From: Candidatus Methylomirabilota bacterium
GTDB lineage: Bacteria; Methylomirabilota; Methylomirabilia; Methylomirabilales; JACQHM01
Assembly (NCBI GenBank): GCA_016199025.1
Contig: JACQHM010000192.1
Span: 1 to 5,040, forward strand
Reading direction: 5' to 3'
Length of the DNA: 5,040 bases
Shown here: in pieces, positions 1-4,602 of the stretch
Layout of the letters: every line of letters begins with the position of its first letter
Position numbering within the stretch: position 1 is the first letter of the stretch
Notes under the pieces: model-generated
What the model was told of the DNA's origin: nothing
Seen by the model: only the letters and a program-made list of their open reading frames with translations
Databases searched by the model: none
Position numbers and translations under genes: made by a program

Positions 1-23
1 CCCCCAACCCCTTGAATTTTCCT

Positions 24-677
24 ATGAGCTATCCGTATTCCGTTGACCTTATCATCTTTGACTTCGATGGCACGCTGGCCGACACCAGGGAGGATCTGGC
101 CGCCTCGGTGAACTATGCGCTCCGGGAGCTTTTCCTCCCCCAGCTTCCCGTGGACGTCATCATCGGCTTCGTCGGGGAAGGCATCACCCCTCTCCTGGAG
201 CGGATCCTTGGTCCAGAACGGCTCCACCTGGTGGAGGAGGCGGTCGCCCTCTACACCAAGCACCACCGGGATCACCTCCTGGACAAGACCTGCCTCTACC
301 CCGGCGTCCCGGAGGTCCTGGAGCATTTCCGAGGAAAGAAGAAGGCCATTATCAGCAACAAATCTTGCGAGTTCACCGCCAGGATCGCCGAGGGGTTGAG
401 GATTGCCGACCATTTCGCGTTGATCCTGGGGGGCGATAGTACCTCTCACCGGAAACCCCATCCCGAGCCGGTGGAGAAGGTCCTCGAAGCGTTAGGAGTG
501 ACGAGGAAACGGACAGTGATGGTGGGGGACAGCCCTTTGGACGTCCTCGCCGGGAAACGGGCGGGCCTCCTCACGTCGGCCGTGACCTATGGCTTTCGAA
601 CGCGCGAGGAGCTGATGAAGGCGGGCCCCGATCTCCTCTTGGACGACCTCAGAGAGCTGACGAGATACCTGGGATGA
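24..677 (+). CDS. HAD-superfamily hydrolase, phosphoglycolate phosphatase-like
   Basis: Probable cytoplasmic, Mg-dependent phosphomonoesterase of the HAD superfamily. It is closest in layout to phosphoglycolate phosphatase (Gph) and the pyrophosphatase PpaX. All four HAD motifs are visible, numbered from the ATG at 24: motif I DFDGT with nucleophile D13 and acid/base D15; motif II serine S111 in IISNKS; motif III lysine K144 in HRKPHPEP; motif IV GDSPLD with D169 and D173. The helical cap lies between about residues 20 and 90, and GEGITPLLERIL is typical of the Gph group. The length of 217 residues is normal. The ATG at 24 is preferred because family members start just before the DxDGT strand; a TTG at 12 adds four residues. 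Neither start has a clear Shine-Dalgarno sequence, and the frame is open to the window edge. The next gene follows after 53 bases on the same strand, so co-transcription is likely. The fold and catalysis are certain; the substrate is not, since this class includes many sugar-phosphate and nucleotide phosphatases. Confidence 0.9.
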   Translation: MSYPYSVDLIIFDFDGTLADTREDLAASVNYALRELFLPQLPVDVIIGFVGEGITPLLERILGPERLHLVEEAVALYTKHHRDHLLDKTCLYPGVPEVLEHFRGKKKAIISNKSCEFTARIAEGLRIADHFALILGGDSTSHRKPHPEPVEKVLEALGVTRKRTVMVGDSPLDVLAGKRAGLLTSAVTYGFRTREELMKAGPDLLLDDLRELTRYLG

Positions 678-730
678 CGAGAAACTGTAGAGAGGGGTAG
701 GGGCGACCGACCGGGCCGCCCTCCCAGGGG

Positions 731-1345
731 ATGATTTACGTCATCGGCGACATCCACGGTTGCCTGGAGCCCCTGAAACAGCTCATGGGCATGGTCAACC
801 CGGGCGAAGGGGATCAGCTCATCTTTCTGGGGGACTACATCGACCGTGGCCCGGATCCGAAGGGGGTCGTCGAGTATCTCCTGTCCCTCAAAGGGAACCC
901 CGTGTTCCTCATGGGCAACCACGAGCGGATGTTCCTCGACTACCTGGAGGGGAGGAACAGGCTCCTCTACCTTTTGAACGGTGGAGGCTCCACCTTACGA
1001 GGCTATGGTGATGCCTCGATGATCCCAGCCGATCACCTGAGATTCTTCAAAAGCCTCCGCCTCTACTACGAGGCTGGACATTACCTCTTCGTCCATGCCG
1101 GGCTCAAGCCCGGCCTTCCCCTGGAAGACCAGGGCCCCGAGGACCTGCTCTGGATCCGGGGAGAGTTCATCTCCTACCCCGGGCGCTACCCCAAGACCAT
1201 CGTCTTCGGCCACATGCCCATGCCGGAGGTCCTGATGCTTCCCGATCGGATCGGGATCGACACGGGTTGTGTGTACGGTGGAAAGCTCACCTGCCTCGTC
1301 CTTCCCTCCCAGGAGTTGATCCAGGTCAAGAACCGCTGGGCGTAG
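731..1345 (+). CDS. PPP-family metallophosphoesterase (bacterial Ser/Thr phosphatase or ApaH-like)
   Basis: Two-metal phosphoesterase of the PPP family, 204 residues, cytoplasmic with no signal peptide. The signature blocks appear in order: GDIHGC (residues 6-11, metal ligands D7 and H9), GDYIDRG (34-40, D35 bridging the metals, R39 for phosphate), GNHE (62-65, N63 metal ligand, H64 catalytic), VHAG (121-124, H122) and GHMP (160-163, H161). The C-terminal IDTGCVYGGKLTCL block (176-189) is typical of bacterial PPP enzymes. The compact size fits PrpA/PphA-type protein phosphatases and short ApaH-like diadenosine tetraphosphatases, and the sequence does not decide between them. The start is the ATG directly before the first catalytic strand. 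AGGGG abuts this ATG with no spacer, which is poor for ribosome binding, and a purine run at 690-703 lies rather far upstream. It probably shares a transcript with the HAD gene. Its TAG stop touches the stop of the convergent molybdoenzyme gene. Confidence 0.93.
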   Translation: MIYVIGDIHGCLEPLKQLMGMVNPGEGDQLIFLGDYIDRGPDPKGVVEYLLSLKGNPVFLMGNHERMFLDYLEGRNRLLYLLNGGGSTLRGYGDASMIPADHLRFFKSLRLYYEAGHYLFVHAGLKPGLPLEDQGPEDLLWIRGEFISYPGRYPKTIVFGHMPMPEVLMLPDRIGIDTGCVYGGKLTCLVLPSQELIQVKNRWA

Positions 1346-2881
1346 CTATTTCTGGATCTGGACCGGGACGGTGTGATAGCCGGTGGCCCCCTCGGGGAGC
1401 GGCGGGGCCGGCTTCTCCTCCTGGAGAGCACCCTTCTGATCTGTCGCCCTGACCTTAAGGAGATGGTTCTCCTCCTTTGAGAGGCGAAGCCTTGCCGCCC
1501 AGAGGACCCAGGTGTACGGCGAAAGGGGAGCCTTCAGCACGGCCTCCAGCCAGGTCTTCCCACCATCGGCGCTGACCTCGACTTTTTTCATCCCCCGATC
1601 CCCGGCCAGGGCAACCCCTCCGACCAGGACCTCCCCCGTTGGGAGCGTCTGGCCAGATCCAGGGGTATCGATCCGGGAGGTCGTTTTGATGACGGCCTCG
1701 TCGGACCAGCCCCGGCTCTCCCAGTAGCCCCGGTGCTCACTGTCCACGAACTCGATCTCGGTCAGCCACTTGGGCGACTTCATCCCGTAGTGGCCGGGAT
1801 AGATGACCCGTAAAGGGCCGCCGTGGTCGTCGGGCAGATCCTCGCCGTTCATCAGGTAGACCAGCATCAGGTTCTGCTGAAGGGCCCGTTCGATGGGCAC
1901 ACTGGAGGAGTAGCGGTCGTAGGAGGTGAAGACGACCCGCTTCGCCTGGGATTTGACCTTGGCCAATCCCAGGATGTGCTTCAAGGGGACCCCCTTCCAG
2001 AGGGCGTTGCTCATCAGATCCCCGCCGACCTCGTTGCTGATACACTCCAACGTGACGTACTGCTCGACGGCGGGCATCCGCTTGATCTCCTCTATGGGCA
2101 GCTCCAGCGGCCGCTCCACCAGACCTCCCACCTTAAGCCGGAAGCTTTTCCGGTCCACCTTGGGATCGAAGAGGTTCTTGGAGATCTTGTAGAACTGTTT
2201 GTTCGGGGTGACTTCGGGTGAGATCCCCTTCACCTGTTCGAAGAGCTGGTCGAGCTTCTGGGCCGCCCGGGCGCTCACCGGCTTCAAAAGCCGTGAGGCG
2301 GTCCCAAGGGCGGCAAGGGCCAGAAGGCCGGCGAGGCCTTTCAAGAGGGTCCGCCGCTCCCCCTGCCCCCTGGACGGGACTTGGGTGAGGGACCGTCTGA
2401 CCTCTCTCGATCCCCCATTGAGCAGGCCCCCAAGGAAGAGGCCGTAGAAGAGGTGAAGGGCGACGAGCGCCATGATCGCCACAGCCGGACCCACCTCGAG
2501 AGGGGTCAAGGTCCCACGGCTGATCAGCAACAGGATAAGCGTAGACGTCCCGATCCCCAACAGGCCCGAGAACGCCAGGAGATCCCAAAACGGCCTAAAG
2601 AGACGACCCCTCACACCGGCAAAGAGGGCGCCGATCACGCCCAGGAAGCTGAGATAGCCGAGGATCGACAGGCCGAAGGCGATCCACTTGGCCGATTTCC
2701 CCAGGAGGCGGATGCCAACACTGAAGAGCTCCATGGGGATGAAGGCAAAGGCCAGCTCGGCCATCAACTCGGGGATCAGCGGCGTCCCCCAGAGGAACCG
2801 GGCCGCCGCCATCAGGACCAGCATACCGGCCCCGGCGATCAGGCCCGCGAAGAATCCACGCCTGATAGGAGCTTTCCCCAT
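1346..2881 (-). CDS. Membrane-anchored molybdopterin oxidoreductase, sulfite oxidase fold
   Basis: A 511-residue Mo-enzyme with three parts. Residues 1-160 are hydrophobic, with likely membrane helices at about 9-30, 64-90, 98-120 and 130-152 and a hydrophobic, perhaps re-entrant, stretch at 39-58. A twin-arginine motif follows (ERRTLLKG, R176-R177) with a hydrophobic segment at 178-196. Residues about 225-400 form the molybdopterin-binding domain, with C280 in LECISNEVGG as the expected Mo-thiolate ligand. Further family blocks are NGEDLPDDHGGPLRVIYPGHYG (345-366) and KSPKWLTEIEF (368-378). Residues about 418-511 match the Mo-cofactor oxidoreductase dimerisation domain (EVSADGGKTW). The catalytic part should lie outside the cytoplasmic membrane. 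The membrane part has only one histidine (H143), so it does not look like a haem b subunit such as MsrQ. Substrate and electron acceptor are unknown; sulfite or another sulfur or nitrogen oxo compound is possible. The start has a strong AAGGAGG (2888-2894) six bases upstream. The closest architecture I recall is in actinobacterial and other GC-rich genomes. Confidence 0.92.
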   Translation of the reverse strand: MGKAPIRRGFFAGLIAGAGMLVLMAAARFLWGTPLIPELMAELAFAFIPMELFSVGIRLLGKSAKWIAFGLSILGYLSFLGVIGALFAGVRGRLFRPFWDLLAFSGLLGIGTSTLILLLISRGTLTPLEVGPAVAIMALVALHLFYGLFLGGLLNGGSREVRRSLTQVPSRGQGERRTLLKGLAGLLALAALGTASRLLKPVSARAAQKLDQLFEQVKGISPEVTPNKQFYKISKNLFDPKVDRKSFRLKVGGLVERPLELPIEEIKRMPAVEQYVTLECISNEVGGDLMSNALWKGVPLKHILGLAKVKSQAKRVVFTSYDRYSSSVPIERALQQNLMLVYLMNGEDLPDDHGGPLRVIYPGHYGMKSPKWLTEIEFVDSEHRGYWESRGWSDEAVIKTTSRIDTPGSGQTLPTGEVLVGGVALAGDRGMKKVEVSADGGKTWLEAVLKAPLSPYTWVLWAARLRLSKEENHLLKVRATDQKGALQEEKPAPPLPEGATGYHTVPVQIQK

Positions 2882-2887
2882 CTCCTT

Positions 2888-2894
2888 CCTCCTT
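2888..2894 (-). promoter_or_regulatory. Strong Shine-Dalgarno for the molybdoenzyme gene
   Basis: On the minus strand AAGGAGG stands six bases before the ATG ending at 2881. It is a full anti-16S match at good spacing, so it fixes this start and argues for efficient translation. Confidence 0.85.
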
Positions 2895-2932
2895 CACGAT
2901 CGAAGTCCCGGAAGGTCCACCGTAGTCAATCA

Positions 2933-2960
2933 TTATGTCACTTGGGCATGAAGGTGACAA
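2933..2960 (-). promoter_or_regulatory. Predicted sigma70-type promoter of the molybdoenzyme gene
   Basis: Read on the minus strand, TTGTCA (2955-2960) matches the -35 consensus at 5 of 6 bases, and CATAAT (2933-2938) matches the -10 consensus at 5 of 6. The spacer is 16 bases. A start near 2926 would give a 5' leader of about 45 nucleotides ending in the strong AAGGAGG. The site lies in the 95-base gap after the lipoprotein stop codon, so the molybdoenzyme may be expressed on its own as well as by read-through. This is based on consensus match only. Confidence 0.55.
2936..2959. repeat. Perfect inverted repeat over the molybdoenzyme promoter
   Basis: TGTCAC (2936-2941) and GTGACA (2954-2959) form a perfect 6-bp dyad separated by 12 bases. 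The arms overlap the predicted -10 and -35 boxes, a position typical of a repressor operator. The RNA could form a weak 6-bp hairpin, but no T tract follows, so it is a poor terminator. Confidence 0.5.
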
Positions 2961-2976
2961 GGAATTTCGGGAGCGT

Positions 2977-3246
2977 TCATTTCTCCCCTTCCATCATCCC
3001 TTCTTTCTCTTTCATCATCCCTTTCTCGCCCTCCATCATCTTCTCTTCCTTCATCATCACCTTCTCTCCTTCCATTCCCCCTTTCTCCTCCTTCATCATC
3101 CCCGACTCCCCTGCCTTCTTCTCCTCCTTCATCATCCCCTTTTCCTCGCCGCTCATCATGGTCGTCGTACACGCGGCGAGAAGAAGGGAGATGCCTGCCA
3201 ACAGAACGACCACCGCTCTTCCACCACTTCGGAACCATGTGTCCAT
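2977..3246 (-). CDS. Small Met/Glu/Lys-rich repeat lipoprotein
   Basis: An 89-residue predicted lipoprotein of unknown function. A basic N-terminus (R6, R10) and hydrophobic core (11-23) lead to a lipobox LAAC, with C26 as the lipidated residue, so it should be exported by Sec and anchored in a membrane. The 63 residues after C26 contain about 15 Met, 17 Glu, 13 Lys and several Gly. They have no His, no further Cys and no aromatic residues. Motifs of the type MMKEEK and MMEGEK recur; Met positions 51, 58, 65, 71, 78 and 85 are 7, 7, 6, 7 and 7 apart. This is consistent with a charged helix carrying a Met stripe. It resembles, in style only, the small 'pentapeptide MXKDX repeat' proteins (TIGR02953). 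Possible roles are a metal-binding or stress-related envelope protein, but neither is shown. The start is supported by AGGAGG at 3254-3259, seven bases upstream. The coding strand is very purine-rich because of the Lys, Glu, Gly and Met codons. Confidence 0.8.
   Translation of the reverse strand: MDTWFRSGGRAVVVLLAGISLLLAACTTTMMSGEEKGMMKEEKKAGESGMMKEEKGGMEGEKVMMKEEKMMEGEKGMMKEKEGMMEGEK
2980..3159 (-). repeat. Degenerate in-frame repeats coding the Met/Glu/Lys tail
   Basis: The lipoprotein tail (residues 30-89) is built from degenerate in-frame units. On the plus strand these show as recurring CATCATC (two Met codons read in reverse) between TTCTCC/CTTC runs, mostly at about 21-base spacing in the last third. 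Unit length varies: 8 and 12 residues early, then about 7. The units probably arose by slippage or unequal crossing-over and then drifted. Repeat number may vary among relatives. Confidence 0.7.
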
Positions 3247-3277
3247 GGAGCTCCCTCCTCTTGAAACGTAGGTGAGC

Positions 3278-3305
3278 GTTCAGCTATCAGCCATCAGCGG
3301 TCAGC
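3278..3305. repeat. Four tandem heptamers ending in TCAGC
   Basis: GTTCAGC, TATCAGC, CATCAGC and GGTCAGC follow each other without gaps. TCAGC is invariant in all four and the first two bases vary. The block is non-coding and would lie in the 5' leader of the lipoprotein if its promoter is near 3430-3500. It could be a member of a dispersed intergenic repeat family; its function is unknown. Confidence 0.6.
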
Positions 3306-3323
3306 AAGTCCCCCCCCTTTCTC

Positions 3324-3384
3324 GGTGGGTAGCGGGGGTGGGTAGTAAGAGGTCTCAACCATTGATCCACACCTACCAACCACC
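3324..3384. repeat. Duplicated GGTGGGTAG with downstream imperfect complement
   Basis: GGTGGGTAG occurs at 3324-3332 and again at 3337-3345. CTACCAACCACC (3373-3384) is the imperfect reverse complement, pairing at 10 of 12 positions with 3334-3345 and 8 of 9 with the first copy. In a minus-strand transcript the single arm could pair with either of two competing partners around a loop of about 27 nucleotides. This is a possible leader-RNA structure or a decayed repeat element. Confidence 0.35.
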
Positions 3385-3443
3385 GGCCACACACCACCAA
3401 CCTTCAAGGAGGAGGGGGTCTAGCGGACTCCTATAGGGAGAAG

Positions 3444-3500
3444 GGTAAAAGAGGAATATAAAGGATGGATAAAAGGAGGGTAAAGATTTGGTAAAGATCG
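3444..3500 (-). promoter_or_regulatory. Candidate OmpR/PhoB-type operator: phased 11-bp direct repeats
   Basis: Four adjacent 11-mers on the plus strand are TATAAAGGATG (3457), GATAAAAGGAG (3468), GGTAAAGATTT (3479) and GGTAAAGATCG (3490). Each has TAAA at the same offset (3459, 3470, 3481, 3492). A fifth GGTAAAAGAGG sits at 3444, two bases out of phase. On the minus strand the core reads CTTTACC followed by four variable bases. A half-site of about 7 bp recurring every 11 bp is the known layout of Pho boxes and related winged-helix regulator sites, and a regulator of that family is encoded at the right end of the window. The repeats are directly observed; the binding role and the target (lipoprotein, or autoregulation) are inferred. 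Confidence 0.5.
3455..3484 (-). promoter_or_regulatory. Possible promoter for the lipoprotein gene
   Basis: On the minus strand TTTACC (3479-3484, 4 of 6 to the -35 consensus) and TATATT (3455-3460, 5 of 6 to the -10) are 18 bases apart, inside the 11-bp repeats. An alternative is that the repeats replace the -35, as in activated Pho-type promoters, with TATAGG (3430-3435) as the -10 seven bases beyond the last repeat. Both give a long leader of about 180-200 nucleotides before the lipoprotein. Confidence 0.3.
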
Positions 3501-3518
3501 CGACAGGCGGGAAGGGGC

Positions 3519-4583
3519 TTATGCGGGCAGGGTGAACCAGACCCGGGTCTCGGTGGGGGTGCTCTCGGCCCCGACTTCTCCCCTGTGGGCCTCGATCAGC
3601 TCCTTGACGATGGCCAGGCCGATGCCCGCCCCCCCGTGCTCCCGGGACCGGGACTTCTCCCCCCGGTAGAAGCGTTCGAAGATGAAGGGGAGATCCTCTT
3701 CAGCGATCCCCTCGCCGGTGTTGGCGAAGATCAGCGTGATCCTCCCGGGCACGCGTTCGGCCGAGATCCTCACGTGCCCGCCATGGGGTGTGTACTGCCA
3801 GGCGTTTTGGAGAAGGTTCCTGAAGACCTGGGCCAGCTTCTCCGGATCGGCCCGGGTCTCACCCTCCGCGGCGGAGAGCTCCGTTTCGACGACGATCCCT
3901 TTCGTGGCGAACTTCGGCCGGAAGAGGTCCAAGACCTCCAACGCCAACACCTGGAGATCGATCCTCTTCCGGCGGAGGGTTCCCCTGGCCGCGTCGGCCC
4001 TCGCCAACTGGAGCAGATCCTCAACCAGCTTGGCCAGGCGGAGCGTTTCCTCATGGAGCGATTCGAAGATCTCCTTCGAGGGGGCCATCACCCCGTCGCT
4101 CAAGGCCTCCAGATACCCTCGCATGTTCGTCAAGGGGGTCCGAAGCTCATGGGCGACATCGATCACCATGGTCTTCCGCAGTTGCTCAATCCGCTGAAGG
4201 CTGTCGGCCATCTGGTTGAACGCCGTCGCCAACTGGCCCACCTCGTCGTTGGAGGAGATCCGGACCCGGGCTGTGTAATCGCCCGAGGCGATCTTCCTGG
4301 TGATCCCCGTCATCTGGGAGAGGGGGGTTAAGACTTTTCGCGTGAGCAGGAAGCTGAGGATGACGGCCAGGGCCAACGTTGCGAGGCTTGCCCAGATGAG
4401 GGAACGGTGGGTGGCATCCAGGAACATCCGGTGGACGGCCGTGGGGGAGATGTGGTACCGCTTCATCAGGACCATAAAGTAGTTCGAGGCGAGATAATCA
4501 ATGGCGAGCCAGACGATGAGGATGACCACCCCGAGGACGAGGACGTTGATCCCCAGGAGCTTCCACAGGAGGCGGCTTTTCAT
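3519..4583 (-). CDS. Membrane sensor histidine kinase (HAMP, HisKA, HATPase)
   Basis: Sensor kinase of a two-component system, 354 residues from the ATG at 4583. Two membrane helices (about 5-30 and 61-83) flank a short extracytoplasmic loop of about 30 residues, so there is no large sensory domain. The signal may be sensed in the membrane or through a partner. A HAMP linker follows (about 82-134), then a HisKA dimerisation domain with the phosphoacceptor H145 in DVAHELRTPL. The C-terminal ATPase has an N box (NLLQNAWQYT, N256 and N260), a G1 box NTGEGI with N288 in place of the usual Asp, an F box (LPFIFERFYR) and a G2 box (GGAGIGLAIV). The Asn variant is fairly common in BaeS-like kinases and does not imply inactivity. 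A GTG at 4610 would add nine residues and overlap the regulator gene, but AAGGG seven bases before the ATG favours 4583. It lies 19 bases after the response regulator, so the two form an operon. The BaeS/PhoR-like grouping is sure; the stimulus is unknown. Confidence 0.93.
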   Translation of the reverse strand: MKSRLLWKLLGINVLVLGVVILIVWLAIDYLASNYFMVLMKRYHISPTAVHRMFLDATHRSLIWASLATLALAVILSFLLTRKVLTPLSQMTGITRKIASGDYTARVRISSNDEVGQLATAFNQMADSLQRIEQLRKTMVIDVAHELRTPLTNMRGYLEALSDGVMAPSKEIFESLHEETLRLAKLVEDLLQLARADAARGTLRRKRIDLQVLALEVLDLFRPKFATKGIVVETELSAAEGETRADPEKLAQVFRNLLQNAWQYTPHGGHVRISAERVPGRITLIFANTGEGIAEEDLPFIFERFYRGEKSRSREHGGAGIGLAIVKELIEAHRGEVGAESTPTETRVWFTLPA

Positions 4584-4590
4584 GCCAGAA

Positions 4591-4595
4591 CCCTT
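4591..4595 (-). promoter_or_regulatory. Shine-Dalgarno deciding the kinase start
   Basis: AAGGG on the minus strand, seven bases before the ATG at 4583. The upstream GTG at 4610 has no well-spaced purine box of its own, so the ATG is the better start. Confidence 0.55.
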
Positions 4596-4602
4596 GCCCT
4601 GG

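Larger units (their letters stand above)
3247..3518. other. Repeat-rich intergenic region, no gene seen
   Basis: This 272-base gap separates the kinase stop from the lipoprotein start; both genes read on the minus strand. No credible coding frame was found. From left to right it holds the lipoprotein Shine-Dalgarno, a 4 x 7-bp TCAGC repeat, a run of eight C (3310-3317), two copies of GGTGGGTAG with a partly complementary CTACCAACCACC, a palindromic CCTATAGG (3430-3437), and an A/G-rich block of 11-bp direct repeats next to the kinase end. No convincing hairpin-plus-T-tract terminator follows the kinase gene. Confidence 0.7.

Noticed and set aside
1346..1881. Reading the molybdoenzyme simply as MsrP of an MsrPQ pair
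   Set aside because: MsrP is a soluble Tat substrate without extra helices, and no MsrQ-like haem membrane protein is encoded here. The N-terminal helices lack the paired histidines expected of a haem subunit.
2980..3159. Possible CRISPR-like or non-coding tandem array
   Set aside because: The units are in frame, degenerate and without unique spacers. They encode the tail of a protein with a good start, ribosome binding site and lipobox.
2381..3271. Long plus-strand open frame of 296 codons
   Set aside because: It is antisense to the molybdoenzyme N-terminus and the lipoprotein. The translation is low-complexity, with a Ser/Phe/Ile/Pro run that merely mirrors the Met/Glu/Lys repeats, and no domain is visible.
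3405..3416. Plus-strand AAGGAGGAGGGGG that looks like a strong ribosome binding site
   Set aside because: No start codon with an open frame follows at a usable distance; the next bases lead to TCTAGCGG and no coding frame.
3419..3441. Resemblance to a T7 RNA polymerase promoter (GACTC then CTATAGGGAGA on the plus strand)
   Set aside because: One base is missing between the recognition and initiation parts, and the AT-rich upstream end is absent. No phage genes or cloning-vector sequence are present. Chance similarity in a GGGAG-rich region is the simpler reading.
3590..3723. Asn in place of Asp in the kinase G1 box as a sign of a dead ATPase
   Set aside because: NTGxGI variants recur in many BaeS-like kinases, and the remaining N, F and G2 boxes and the H box are intact.
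3585..4331. Plus-strand open frame of 248 codons opposite the kinase
   Set aside because: It is a shadow of the well-supported histidine kinase in GC-rich DNA, with no recognisable motif or ribosome binding site.
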